NCBI GenBank assembly: GCA_029260055.1
Contig: JAJDDX010000305.1
Span: 1-57,445 of the forward strand
From: Phycisphaerae bacterium
GTDB lineage: Bacteria; Planctomycetota; Phycisphaerae; UBA1845
Direction of reading: 5' to 3'
DNA length: 57,445 bases
Of the stretch, positions 31,855 through 40,716 are shown piece by piece. How positions within the stretch are numbered: position 1 is the stretch's first letter; every line of letters starts with the position of its first letter. The notes beneath the pieces were generated by a model, which made no database searches, was not told the DNA's origin, and saw only the letters and a program-made list of their open reading frames with translations. Position numbers and translations under genes: made by a program.

Positions 31855-34170
31855 CTACTGCGGCCCGTCAAGTCGATCGCCCAGGCACTGGTAGTCGCGC
31901 AGGTCGATGTCGTTATCGTAATCCAGGTCGAAGTCGATCCAGCAATCGGACATCGGCGGCACGTGGCCCGGGTTATTCCGCGGCGCCGTTCGGCACGCCT
32001 GGAATCGGGCGACATCCGCGAGGTCGATATCTCCATCTCCGTCGGCGTCGGCTGAGCCGGGCAGGTTGATCTCCCACGCACCGCGGCCGAGCGTGCCCGC
32101 GACGAGCCGATCGAACCTTGTGTCGACGATAAGATCGTTCACCGGCGTGTTCGGCAGTTCCGTCCCCATCTTCCGCCAGTTCGCGCCGTCGTTGCACGAG
32201 ACGTAGACGCCGCGATCGGTGCCGACAAAGAGAAGGCGTTGCCGTCCGTCATTGTGGATCGCGGCGGTGTTGGCGGGTACGTCCGGCAGGTCGCCGTCGA
32301 TGCCGGTCCATGTTTGTCCGTAGTCGGTCGTGATGCGTACCTGATCTACGCCGAACTGTGAGACGGCGAGAAGGGCGGTGCCGTCGTGCCGCGGGTCGAC
32401 CGCCAGTTCTCTGGTCACACGGGGCCAGCCGGGGATGCCTTCGAGGGTGAGGTTCCAGTCGACTCCGCCGTCGGTGCTGACGAGCACGCGGCCATCGTTC
32501 GTCGCGGCGTATAGCGTTTGCCCGTTGGACGGCGCCACGACAAGCGCGCGGATGGCGGCCGGCGCCCCGCCGGTCAGATCGTCGCTGATCGGCGTCCAGG
32601 CCGTTCCGCCATTCGTGCTGCGATAGACGCGATGCGTGCCGTAGTACACCGTGTTGGGGTTGTCCGGCGCGTAGGTCATCGGTGGCAGGAAGCAGTTTCG
32701 ATCGCTCGGATTGATGCCGGCGGAGGCTGCGAAGAAGTTGCCGCCTCCGTTCGTGGAACGATAGAGGTTTCCGGTGCCTTGATGCTCCGCGAACATGTAG
32801 TTCGGGGTGGCTGGATGCAGTGCCGTGTATCCGCCGTCGCCGCCGAGGCGGTGCGACCAATCCCATCCGCTCTCGCGGCGGTTGGTGCCGTTGTCCTGCG
32901 TGCCGCCGAGCACGAAGTCGCGGTTGGTGGGGTGCAGCGAAAGCCCCGGGTAGAACTGAATGGCGCCGAGGCCTTCATTCAGGGCGTACCACGAGTTGCC
33001 GTTGTCGGCGCTGCGATGGAGCCCGCCGTCGTCGGCGCAGAGGAGCCGGCCGATCGCGTCGAAGGCGAGGCCGTGCATGTCCACGTGGGGTGGCGTGACA
33101 TCGACGTAATGGTCACCCCCGCTGGTGGAGCGGACCAGGTCGAGCCCGCCGGCGTAGAATTTGTCGGGATCGAGCGGATGGACGGCTACCGTTGAGAGGT
33201 ACCAACCGTAGGTCGCCTGCAAGAGCCCCCCGACATTGGTCGGTATCCATCGCCCGCCGCCGTTGTCGGTTTTGTACAGATCCATGGTCTCCGCGCCACC
33301 GCCGGTGGCGTCAGTGGGATTCGTGATCAGGGCGTAGACGCGCTGCGGGCGCGACGGCGCTACAGCCAGGGAGATTCGCCCGACGGTTCCGGTTGGCAGG
33401 CCGCCCGCCTGCTTGACCCAGGTATCGCCGCCGTCGATCGACTTGTATACACCGTTGTCGGGCGTGCCGAAGATGTCGCCGATGGCTGCGTAGAGGATGT
33501 CCGCGTCTACCGGATCGATCGCCACGTCTGAAGCCGCGACCGCGGGAAGGCCATTGGTCAAATGCGTCCATGTCACGCCCGCGTCGGTCGATCGAAAGAC
33601 GCCGACGGGTCCGTCCATGAGGGGATGCCCTTTAGCTGCGTTGCGCGCCGGGAAGCCTCCGGCGTGCATGATCGACGCGTAGAGCGTTTGGCTATCCGCG
33701 TGCGAGATGATCAGCTTCGAAAAGGTGCGTCCGGCGAAGGTGCCTTCTGCCAGGATCGTCCATGAGTTGCCGCCGTCGGTCGACTTGTATACGCCAAGTC
33801 CATAGAGACTGTGGTTAGCGAAGTTCGCCTCACCCGTACCGGCATAGATGATGCTCTCGTCGTTCGGATCCATCACTAGCGAGCCAATGGCGGCCGCCGG
33901 CATGTCATCGGTGAGTGGCGTCCATGTCAGTCCGCCGTCGCGGCTGCGCCACACGCCGCCGCTGGCGGCTGCGACGTAGTAGAGGCCGCGGTCGGTCGGG
34001 CTCGCCGTTACCGCCGAGCAACGACCGGTGAACGGACCGTTGACGATCGGGGCGGGGCCGAGTGGTTGCCACGGCGCGGCATGGGTCACAGTGGATGCCA
34101 AGAGAATGGCACACGATACAATGGCCCTCGACGGGCGGGTTATACTACGGTAAGTCGATAGCGAAGTCAT
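31855..34170 (-). CDS. Exported BNR/sortilin-like propeller with C-terminal dockerin
   Basis: A 771-aa exported protein. Signal peptide to about residue 32 (ending THAAPW). The body is a run of BNR/Asp-box-type blades (SRDGGLTWTPL, STDGGNSWTIL, STDAGVTWTHL, SIDGGDTWVKQ, STNGGTAWTPI, STDGGVDWNLT), as in VPS10/sortilin and xyloglucanase propellers. The last 60 residues hold a dockerin-like EF-hand pair (DADGDGDIDLADV and DFDLDYDNDIDLRDY). Dockerins bind cohesins, and three cohesin-like modules occur at 50967-52961. AAGGAGG before the ATG. Its ATG overlaps the stop of the DUF4198-like gene (ATGA), so the two are coupled. The binding target is unknown. Confidence 0.85.
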   Translation of the reverse strand: MTSLSTYRSITRPSRAIVSCAILLASTVTHAAPWQPLGPAPIVNGPFTGRCSAVTASPTDRGLYYVAAASGGVWRSRDGGLTWTPLTDDMPAAAIGSLVMDPNDESIIYAGTGEANFANHSLYGLGVYKSTDGGNSWTILAEGTFAGRTFSKLIISHADSQTLYASIMHAGGFPARNAAKGHPLMDGPVGVFRSTDAGVTWTHLTNGLPAVAASDVAIDPVDADILYAAIGDIFGTPDNGVYKSIDGGDTWVKQAGGLPTGTVGRISLAVAPSRPQRVYALITNPTDATGGGAETMDLYKTDNGGGRWIPTNVGGLLQATYGWYLSTVAVHPLDPDKFYAGGLDLVRSTSGGDHYVDVTPPHVDMHGLAFDAIGRLLCADDGGLHRSADNGNSWYALNEGLGAIQFYPGLSLHPTNRDFVLGGTQDNGTNRRESGWDWSHRLGGDGGYTALHPATPNYMFAEHQGTGNLYRSTNGGGNFFAASAGINPSDRNCFLPPMTYAPDNPNTVYYGTHRVYRSTNGGTAWTPISDDLTGGAPAAIRALVVAPSNGQTLYAATNDGRVLVSTDGGVDWNLTLEGIPGWPRVTRELAVDPRHDGTALLAVSQFGVDQVRITTDYGQTWTGIDGDLPDVPANTAAIHNDGRQRLLFVGTDRGVYVSCNDGANWRKMGTELPNTPVNDLIVDTRFDRLVAGTLGRGAWEINLPGSADADGDGDIDLADVARFQACRTAPRNNPGHVPPMSDCWIDFDLDYDNDIDLRDYQCLGDRLDGPQ

Positions 34171-34952
34171 CAGTCGCTACCTCCTTCCGTCCGCGTGCCG
34201 GTGGGCACTTCGAAGACGAGATCGCCGACGTAGGCTGTGCCATTGTCGAGGCGTTCGAAGCGGACGATCCATTTGCCGGTCTGGTCGATCTTGAATCGGG
34301 CGGAGCCGATCGAGTCGGTCGTCTTCTCGACCGTTGAGCCGTCGGGGCGATGCGCGGCAACGGTGGCTTTTTTCTGCGACGATCCGTTGAAGTAGGCGCG
34401 GACCGGGAAGTCGTCGCCGATGCGGAGCGTGGTCGGTGCCATGAGCGGCAGCACCTCGATCTTCAAGCCGAGCTTCGCCGTTTCGCCGGGGTCGGTTCGA
34501 TAGGCGGATGCCTCCACCGTGGGTTGACCCGGCGCTGTGACGCGAAGGTGCATCCGTGTGCAGTGCGTGGTGCGCTGCCAGGCGTCGCTCTTTCCCTTTT
34601 CCAAAGGCGGACCGGCTGCGAGCACCAGCATCGCCGCGCCGGGCTCGTCGAAGGTGCACTCCACGAAGTCATTGCCGGCCTGTGGTGTCGGGTCTATCCG
34701 ACGCTGGACGGCGCGTGTGCGTGCGACGAAGCGCCCGATGTTCGCTTCGCGCCAAGCGGGCTTGCCGGGCAGGTTCAGATGGACTCTGACCGGTTGAGCG
34801 ACCGCGACGGTCATCGTCTCGACCGCCGCGGCGTTCGTCACACGCACCGACGTGTCCTCTGCCGCGGAGTGCGACGAGTAGAAAACGGCGCCGAGTATCA
34901 GCACGGCGGTTGCGCGGCGCGCTCGCCGCCGAGCAGGTCTGCGGTCTAACAT
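34170..34952 (-). CDS. Exported DUF4198-like protein
   Basis: A 260-aa exported protein, signal peptide ATAVLILGAVFYSSHSAAED. The middle (VHLNLPGKPAWREANIGRFV, GAAMLVLAAGPPLEKGK) and the beta-rich end (LGLKIEVLPLMAP, IGDDFPVRAYFNGSSQKKAT, GSARFKIDQTGKWIVRFERL) resemble DUF4198, a periplasmic fold often near metal or TonB-linked uptake genes. The resemblance is moderate. Its TGA overlaps the next ATG by four bases (ATGA), and the ribosome site of that gene lies inside this coding end, so translation is coupled. GGGGAG about 9 bases before the ATG supports the start. No transporter is adjacent. Confidence 0.6.
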   Translation of the reverse strand: MLDRRPARRRARRATAVLILGAVFYSSHSAAEDTSVRVTNAAAVETMTVAVAQPVRVHLNLPGKPAWREANIGRFVARTRAVQRRIDPTPQAGNDFVECTFDEPGAAMLVLAAGPPLEKGKSDAWQRTTHCTRMHLRVTAPGQPTVEASAYRTDPGETAKLGLKIEVLPLMAPTTLRIGDDFPVRAYFNGSSQKKATVAAHRPDGSTVEKTTDSIGSARFKIDQTGKWIVRFERLDNGTAYVGDLVFEVPTGTRTEGGSD

Positions 34953-35281
34953 CGCCCGGTCTCCCCTTGGGCATAGGCAGGTTCGTACCCCTTCGTTCAG
35001 GGCTGATTATACAGCGCTTTGGCGAATCGACTAATTGCGTCGGACTGGTTATCGGACATTTTGCTTCACAAGCGAGGTGCGATAAGTGTATGATGCGGGT
35101 CTGGGGCTCCTACTTCGCGGGACGGCCCGAAGCGTAAATCCAATCGGATACGGAACAGAACTGCGACTCCGCGTTGTCCGGTATGCGCGGTTTTCGAGCT
35201 GGGCGGCCTCCCGAAGGCCAAACAGGCGGTTCGCGTGCCTATGTAAGGAGTGGTAGTTCCCCGTCAACGAGGAGGGTCATC
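34953..35281. other. Divergent promoter region
   Basis: No gene is evident in 329 bases. It is the shared upstream region of the leftward DUF4198-like/propeller pair and the rightward subtilase. An in-frame ORF from 35174 upstream of the subtilase lacks a ribosome site. A promoter candidate is listed separately. Confidence 0.5.
35065..35094 (+). promoter_or_regulatory. Candidate sigma-70 promoter for the subtilase
   Basis: TTCACA (35065-35070), an 18-base spacer and TATGAT (35089-35094) give a plausible promoter about 190 bases before the subtilase start. Weak evidence, from similarity to consensus only. Confidence 0.3.
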
Positions 35282-37027
35282 ATGTCGAGGTCGTGCGTTG
35301 CGTGCGTAGTCGCGTGTCTTAGTGTTACCGGTGTGTTGCGAGCGGAACCCGTTCCGACGCCGCAGGACGGCGGTAAGATCCATCGAGCCGTCTATGATCT
35401 GCTGAATCCCGACGATGACAGCGCCTCGATCAAGGCGTGGGTGCTGTTCGATCTGTCAGACAAGGGTGTGACCGGCGACCGGGCGCGCGCTGCGGCGTTT
35501 ACGGAACTGGCCGCGACCTACAACCCGCGCGCGATTCAGCGGCGCAATCTCCGGCGCACGCGGCCCGGTTTGTTCGACATCCACGATCTGCCCGTCGTGC
35601 CTGCATACGTCGACAGCGTGCGTGCGACCGGGGCGGCGATTCACGTTGTCAGTCGCTGGCTCAACGGCGTGAGCGTGCGCGCGACCAAGGCGCAACTCGA
35701 GCGAATCGAGAAGCTCGACTTCGTGCGCATCATTCAGCCGGTGAGGCGCGGACGAAGGATCGAGCCGGTTGGTGTCAAGCCGAGCGAGACCGCGGGTACG
35801 GCGGCCGGGCGCGGGGGATTTTACGGCGAGTCCGAACCGCAACTCATTCAGATGGGGCTTACCGACCTGCACGCCCAAGGCCACACCGGAAGCGGTGTGC
35901 TTGTGGGGGTGCTCGATACCGGTTTCAATCGAAGCCACGCGGCCTTCAACGAGGTCGGCCACCTCGTCAACGTCGTGGCGGAGTGGGACTTCATCAACAG
36001 CGACGGCGACACGAGCTTCGAGGTCGGCGACCCGGACAACCAGCACAATCACGGCACGTACATTCTCGGAACGCTCGGTGCGTACAAGCCGACGGAACTC
36101 GTCGGTGCGGCCTACGACGCGTCGTTTATTCTCTGCAAGACCGAGGACACGACCGACGAGTATCCCGGCGAGGAGGACAACTACGTCGGCGGCCTCGAAT
36201 TCATCGAAGCCAACGGCGGTGACATGGCCACGGCATCACTGACGTACAAGGACTGGTATACCGACTCCGACTACGACGGTGTGACCGCTGTCACGACCAT
36301 CGGCGTGAACATCGCCACGGGTAACGGTGTCCATTGCCTTTCAGCCGCCAGCAACGCGGGGCACGACGCCGATCCCGCGACGGCGAACCTGGGCGCGCCG
36401 GCTGACTCGCTCGAAGGCATCACCTGCGGCGCGGTGGACGACACCGGCGTGATCGCCGGCTTCAGTTCCGACGGTCCGTCGTTCGACGGTCGCGTAAAAC
36501 CGGAGGTGCTGGCGCGAGGCGTCGACACCCGCACGGTCGCGGCATCGAACGATGTGGATTACGTGGGCGTGAACGGCACCTCGCTGTCGACGCCGCTTCT
36601 AGCCGGTGCGGTGGCGTGCCTGGTCGATGCTCATCCCGATTGGACGGTCGAGCAGATGCGAGCCTACCTGTTCCATACGGCCGACTACTACGTCGCCAAC
36701 GGCACCTACGATCCGGAGTTCGTGCTCGGCTATGGAATCATAAACGCCGTGGCCGCCTCCGCCGGCGATTGCGACAACAACGGGGTGGCGGATGTGGACG
36801 ACATCACCGCCGGGACGCACCTCGACTGTAATGGCAACGCGATTCCCGACGCGTGCGACATCACGCAGGGGCGCTCGGAGGATATTGACGGAAACGGCGT
36901 GCCCGATGAGTGCTTCCTCTCGGTTCCGACCGTGTCGCATTGGGGGCTGGCCGTGATGGTTCTGCTCGTGATGACGGGCGGCACGGCTGTCTTCGGTCGC
37001 CGCGCACGCCGGTTTGGCATACCCTAG
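35282..37027 (+). CDS. Subtilisin-like S8 protease with IPTL-CTERM sorting tag
   Basis: A 581-aa exported protease. Signal peptide SRSCVACVVACLSVTGVLRA. The catalytic triad is the subtilase set: Asp in VGVLDTGFNRSH, His in NHGTYILGTLG, Ser in GVNGTSLSTPLLAGAVA. After the catalytic domain, DCDNNGVADVDDI and DIDGNGVPDEC are calcium-binding repeats, and the end VPTVSHWGLAVMVLLVMTGG plus an Arg cluster is an IPTL-CTERM-like tag (a P-rich motif, helix and basic tail) that suggests processing by a PEP-CTERM-type sortase not visible here. GAGGAGGG before the ATG at 35282. Probably exported and cleaved; the substrate is unknown. Confidence 0.9.
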   Translation: MSRSCVACVVACLSVTGVLRAEPVPTPQDGGKIHRAVYDLLNPDDDSASIKAWVLFDLSDKGVTGDRARAAAFTELAATYNPRAIQRRNLRRTRPGLFDIHDLPVVPAYVDSVRATGAAIHVVSRWLNGVSVRATKAQLERIEKLDFVRIIQPVRRGRRIEPVGVKPSETAGTAAGRGGFYGESEPQLIQMGLTDLHAQGHTGSGVLVGVLDTGFNRSHAAFNEVGHLVNVVAEWDFINSDGDTSFEVGDPDNQHNHGTYILGTLGAYKPTELVGAAYDASFILCKTEDTTDEYPGEEDNYVGGLEFIEANGGDMATASLTYKDWYTDSDYDGVTAVTTIGVNIATGNGVHCLSAASNAGHDADPATANLGAPADSLEGITCGAVDDTGVIAGFSSDGPSFDGRVKPEVLARGVDTRTVAASNDVDYVGVNGTSLSTPLLAGAVACLVDAHPDWTVEQMRAYLFHTADYYVANGTYDPEFVLGYGIINAVAASAGDCDNNGVADVDDITAGTHLDCNGNAIPDACDITQGRSEDIDGNGVPDECFLSVPTVSHWGLAVMVLLVMTGGTAVFGRRARRFGIP

Positions 37028-37050
37028 CGGTCCGTCAAACGACCGATGAT

Positions 37051-37352
37051 GGGTGGCATGGGCAAGTGACAGCTTGCCCGTGTTCTTCGATGGCCGACAC
37101 ACACGGGCAGACGAGTTTGCCCATGCCACCCATATGTTCGACGTGGGCGGCAAGTGCACTCACCGGAGGCGAGGGCGGGTGGCCCATGTCCTTTGGACAT
37201 GGGGGAGACGATGACGGGTGCCCGGAGCCCTGCGATGTTCCGACACCAACGGTTGGCGAGCATCGCCTCCCCCACCTCCGGAGGAGGTGGGCCACCCGCC
37301 GTGTTCCTCGATAACCGACACGCACGGGCAAACGAGTTTGCCCATGCCACCC
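37051..37352. repeat. Nested palindrome cluster
   Basis: Nearly all of the 427-base gap 37028-37454 is inverted repeats. A 14-base perfect arm pair (37051-37064, 37118-37131) encloses two smaller hairpins. A 12-base pair (37174-37185, 37289-37300) encloses CCCATGTCC/GGACATGGG and CCCACCTCC/GGAGGTGGG. A 52-base stretch is duplicated with about 5 changes at 37080-37131 and 37301-37352, containing GGGCAAAC-GA-GTTTGCCC, also at 3498. No ORF here is convincing. A terminator role for the subtilase is possible. Confidence 0.85.
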
Positions 37353-37454
37353 GTCAGATTAGCGCTGACGGAACAGTAGGCCGCCGCCAGGTTCGGTGTT
37401 CAATCCTCGAGGCGTGGCGGGCGGCGGCAGGTCTATGTACCGGGTCTCGGCGTG

Positions 37455-38126
37455 ATGCAGGGCTACTACGAAGAGCGATTATCTGCCGAGCGGCTCCGCC
37501 GTTGTTATGAACTCGCTCCACCGCGCGTGCGGCAGTACTTGCGGGCCGAGGTTGAGCACGTGGCTGGTTTGATCCGACCGACCGATACCGTTCTCGAATT
37601 GGGTTGCGGCTACGGACGCGTCCTTGGCGAACTTTCCGGCGAGGCGCGGAGCCTTGTCGGCATCGATAGCTCGCCCGAAAGCCTGAAGCTGGCAGTGGAC
37701 CATCTCGCGGCCGCGGCGAACTGTACGCTTGCGGTCATGGACGCAGGCACGCTCGGCTTTACGGATGGCGTCTTCGACGTGGTTCTTTGCATTCAAAACG
37801 GCGTGTCCGCGTTCAAGGTCGATCGGGTCGGGCTGATCGCCGAGTGCATCCGCGTCACTCGTCCGGGCGGCACGGTGCTTCTTTCGAGCTACGCCGCCAA
37901 GTTCTGGGAAGATCGGCTGGCGTGGTTTCAACTCCAATCCGATCACGGCCTGCTCGGTGAGATCGATCACGACGCCACGCGTGACGGCGAGATCGTCTGC
38001 AAGGACGGGTTCACCGCCTCGACCGTCACGCCGGAGCAGTTCGAGGTGCTTGCACGCGGGTTCGACGTGGACACGCGCATCGTCGAAGTGGACGAGTCGA
38101 GCGTGTTTTGCGAGCTGCGCGTGTAA
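37455..38126 (+). CDS. Class I SAM-dependent methyltransferase
   Basis: A 223-aa Rossmann methyltransferase. Motif I is VLELGCGYGRVLGEL (SAM binding), motif II LVGIDSSPESLKLA, motif III AVMDAGTLGF, motif IV FDVVLCIQNGVSAF, then the post-I block RPGGTVLLSSY. The substrate is not predictable. The sequence has GTG at 37452 and ATG at 37455; I use the ATG. Between the hairpin cluster and the NYN gene, with no operon partner. Confidence 0.85.
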   Translation: MQGYYEERLSAERLRRCYELAPPRVRQYLRAEVEHVAGLIRPTDTVLELGCGYGRVLGELSGEARSLVGIDSSPESLKLAVDHLAAAANCTLAVMDAGTLGFTDGVFDVVLCIQNGVSAFKVDRVGLIAECIRVTRPGGTVLLSSYAAKFWEDRLAWFQLQSDHGLLGEIDHDATRDGEIVCKDGFTASTVTPEQFEVLARGFDVDTRIVEVDESSVFCELRV

Positions 38127-38156
38127 GCCCGCACCAAGCCGCGGGCGCGCGACGAG

Positions 38157-38690
38157 CTATTCCATCATGGCGTCGAAACCGTCGAAGGGCTCGTCCTGAT
38201 CATCGATGCCGAAGACATCGAGCCAGTCATCGGTTTCTTCAGGCGTGAGGCTTTGGGGCTTCTCCGGGCCGGCCGGCTGAGCCGGGCTTGATCCGCCGGG
38301 CGCTTTTGGCGAGGGAAAGAGCTCCGTGACGAACCCGGCTGAGTCGATGTGCAGGCAGTTTCGCGCTCGAGCTTCGTAGCGGATGGCGGTGTCGGTGCTC
38401 ACGACGCGGATCGTGCGTGGCTGGCGGGCTTGATGGACCATTCGCACGATGATGTCGTCGGCTGTTTCCGGGGCGCTGAACTTCACGTCGATGCGGGACG
38501 AGGACATCTGCTTGGCGAATCCGCCTCTCGGGGTCGCTCCATCGAAGACCAGCGTGACGCTGTCGGTGCCGGTTCTCGCCCAGCGTTCGACGATTTTGAC
38601 GAGGGTTTCCCGGCCGGCGTGGGGAATGGGCGCGTGTTCGTGCATCGCATGCAGCAGGTTGTTTCCGTCGATGATTACGTGTTGCGCCAC
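38157..38690 (-). CDS. NYN domain (YacP-like) putative ribonuclease
   Basis: A 177-aa protein. HVIIDGNNLLHAMHEH is the acidic NYN/PIN-fold N-terminus with its first Asp; VTLVFDGATPRGGF and DIIVRMVHQARQP follow, and VVSTDTAIRYEARA carries the third Asp. It matches the YacP-like NYN family of predicted RNases. The C-terminal 60 residues are acidic and Pro-rich. The start is uncertain: GTG at 38690 is the first sensible start after the upstream tRNA (an ORF to 39224 reads through the tRNA and cannot be real); TTG at 38750 is an alternative. Divergent from the tRNA gene. Confidence 0.8.
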   Translation of the reverse strand: MAQHVIIDGNNLLHAMHEHAPIPHAGRETLVKIVERWARTGTDSVTLVFDGATPRGGFAKQMSSSRIDVKFSAPETADDIIVRMVHQARQPRTIRVVSTDTAIRYEARARNCLHIDSAGFVTELFPSPKAPGGSSPAQPAGPEKPQSLTPEETDDWLDVFGIDDQDEPFDGFDAMME

Positions 38691-38794
38691 CGGCGTAGTA
38701 TGGCGGATCGGCGGGCGGATTTCGAGTCTGCGCCGGGTTTTGTCCGCCAAGTTGCCAACTCGCCCCGGCGCGTTTACCGTATCGCCGAAAGCAG

Positions 38795-38867
38795 GGGGCC
38801 GTAGCTCAGTTGGGAGAGCGCCTGGTTTGCAACCAGGAGGTCGACGGTTCGAGTCCGTTCGGCTCCA
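38795..38867 (+). tRNA. tRNA-Ala (UGC)
   Basis: A complete 73-base cloverleaf. The acceptor arms GGGGCCG and CGGCTCC pair, including the G3-U70 wobble that marks tRNA-Ala. The anticodon stem CTGGT/ACCAG encloses TTTGCAA, giving anticodon UGC. The T loop GGTTCGAGTCC and a discriminator A are present. CCA is not encoded. Confidence 0.97.
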
Positions 38868-38962
38868 ATATCGAAACCCTGGGGATGCTTCCGTTTGGCA
38901 GATCGGCTGCCTGCGAGCACCGGGGCAACGGCAGAAAACGAATGCGCCTTGTGGCGTTTGTC

Positions 38963-39553
38963 CTACGCCACCCGCAACCGCTTGAATGCCACCGTCGCCG
39001 CACCGAGCACGAGCAAGACCATTACGGTGATCCCCCATGAAGAGATGGCGGGGATGCCGGCAGGCGTGCAAACACTCGGTTCGCCCGTGCAATCCCATCC
39101 GTTCTCGATCATGCAGGTCGAGGAACACCCGTCGCCATCGACGACGCCTCCATCGTCGCACTCCTCCATGCCGAGTATTAGAGCGTCGCCACAGTCTCCG
39201 TCCGAGCAGTCGGGGCCCGACCATCCATCGTCACAGAGGCACTCATCCGGGCCAACGCAGGTGCCATGCCCGGAGCATTCGTTCACCCCACTGCAATCGA
39301 AACCTGTGGTTGCGTGCCAGAATCCGTCGTTGAGTTCGTACGCTGCTTGAGCGATGGCACCGACGCCGCCGACCTGAGCGGTTGACGCATTCAGCGCGTA
39401 GGCGCCGCCTGTCGAGTGGGTTCCGCCACAGTTCACGTCAGCAGGCCCTATCTCATATGTCGCAAACGAGGGTTCCGCCGCCCCTGACCGCCCAGCGGCA
39501 ACTATCAGGAATACCGCGTGGATCGCCGCGGTGGTGTTCTTGCAGTATCTCAT
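38963..39553 (-). CDS. Exported Cys-rich protein with IPTL-CTERM tag
   Basis: A 196-aa exported protein. Signal peptide [17 protein letters not shown]. The middle has an EGF-like unit ([20 protein letters not shown]) and a DUF4215-like Cys repeat ([26 protein letters not shown]) of the kind seen in myxobacterial and planctomycete surface proteins. The end [20 protein letters not shown] plus a basic tail is an IPTL-CTERM-like sorting tag, similar to that of the subtilase. GAGGAG before the ATG. A structural or adhesive surface protein is likely; function unknown. Confidence 0.8.
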   Translation of the reverse strand: MRYCKNTTAAIHAVFLIVAAGRSGAAEPSFATYEIGPADVNCGGTHSTGGAYALNASTAQVGGVGAIAQAAYELNDGFWHATTGFDCSGVNECSGHGTCVGPDECLCDDGWSGPDCSDGDCGDALILGMEECDDGGVVDGDGCSSTCMIENGWDCTGEPSVCTPAGIPAISSWGITVMVLLVLGAATVAFKRLRVA

Positions 39554-39648
39554 ATCTATCTACTCCTCGGGCAGATGTTCCAGTGTTCGGCGGTGGCGAG
39601 CTGCCGGCTTCGCAAGTCATGCGAGCCAACGGCCGACCGCCCGACAGG

Positions 39649-40494
39649 TCACCTCCAGGCGAAGATGCGCGCTTCGCCGGAAACAATGGCCTTGCCGTCG
39701 CCGGACGCCCAGACTCTCGTCCAGTTGTTGCGCTTGCTGATTACGATCTGGATAGGTGTGCAGTGGACTGATGTGCCGGCGTTCGTCATGCCCACGTTCA
39801 CATTCGCCGGCGCGACCACAGGGTTGCCCCCGGTCGGCGTGCCCGAGGTCGTGCTCCCCTTGATCATCACGGACACGCGCGAGGGATAGTCGCCGAGTCC
39901 GTGGTTCACGGGGTACTCTTGACTGTCCGTCGGTCCTACTGCAAACCACCCGCTGTCGTAATCCGGCGCTCCTCCGGCGTGCGAATGGTCGGTGGCTGCG
40001 AACTCGTCGGCATGCTGGCCGTCAACCGTGTCAGCATCAGACGCGATCGTGGCTGTAGCCGCGCGGAACGCATATGGAGCGGCGGTCAGAACGTGGTCTG
40101 GAGCAAGTTGTTCGACACCGTTTGCGCCGTCGTCAAACCAGATACGAAGCGCCACGTTGTCATCGTTGAAGACGGTGCTCGAGATCGCCGTCATGTTGGT
40201 CAGGCTCGTGTCACCGAGCCGTACGTTGTAGATGCCGTTGATCACGAGGAGGTTGACGGCGCCTGTGGGTGTGCCGGACCCTGGCACTTGAGTCCCGTCG
40301 TTGGTCCACAAGTTGGTCCCCGTATCGGGGTCAACGAGTGCAAACCGGAAGTCTCCATCCCCGGCAAAGGCCACAGTGTTGACCTTCACCAAGCCCTGGT
40401 GGTTCACCTGCAGCGGGATTTGACCACTGGCTGTGACGGGCAGAAGCCCGAGAAGCGCCAGCGCCACTACCAAAGAGCTCGCTTTCCTCGCCAT
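39649..40494 (-). CDS. Exported protein with tail-fibre-like motif
   Basis: A 281-aa exported protein. Signal peptide LVVALALLGLLPVTASGQIP. It starts like a planctomycete/myxobacterial cell-surface stalk (LQVNHQGLVKVNTVAFAGDG) and contains the phrase SDADTVDGQHADEFAATDHSH, the hinge of phage-tail-collar-like proteins. The C-terminal part is beta-rich with no motif I know. No sorting tag. GGAG about 9 bases before the ATG. Beside other exported proteins, probably a separate transcript. Confidence 0.7.
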   Translation of the reverse strand: MARKASSLVVALALLGLLPVTASGQIPLQVNHQGLVKVNTVAFAGDGDFRFALVDPDTGTNLWTNDGTQVPGSGTPTGAVNLLVINGIYNVRLGDTSLTNMTAISSTVFNDDNVALRIWFDDGANGVEQLAPDHVLTAAPYAFRAATATIASDADTVDGQHADEFAATDHSHAGGAPDYDSGWFAVGPTDSQEYPVNHGLGDYPSRVSVMIKGSTTSGTPTGGNPVVAPANVNVGMTNAGTSVHCTPIQIVISKRNNWTRVWASGDGKAIVSGEARIFAWR

Positions 40495-40574
40495 GGTTCT
40501 TACTCCAAAGTGATGACCGAATCGAACCTGAAACGGTCCGCCATTCTACCGACAAGACGGCTCAGGGTGTGAAC

Positions 40575-40615
40575 GAAAAAAGCCGCCGTCCCGGCATGAA
40601 AGCCGGAACCGCGGC
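40575..40615 (-). terminator. Terminator of the PEP-CTERM gene
   Basis: On the minus strand a GC-rich hairpin (GCCGCGGTTCCGGC paired with GCCGGGACGGCGGC, two mismatches, loop about 6) ends in a run of six T. It follows the stop of the PEP-CTERM gene by about 100 bases. Confidence 0.75.
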
Positions 40616-40716
40616 AACAGTTCGATTCGTTCGTCGTCTTGCGTCCTAGGTCACCGGCAACCGCTGGGAGTTTACCGTCGCCACCAATGGCGCCGTGCAA
40701 GTCACCGGAATCGCCG

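Noticed and set aside
38157-39224. 355-aa ORF for the NYN gene
   Set aside because: The long frame crosses the tRNA-Ala gene on the opposite strand, so the real start must lie left of 38795; GTG at 38690 is used.
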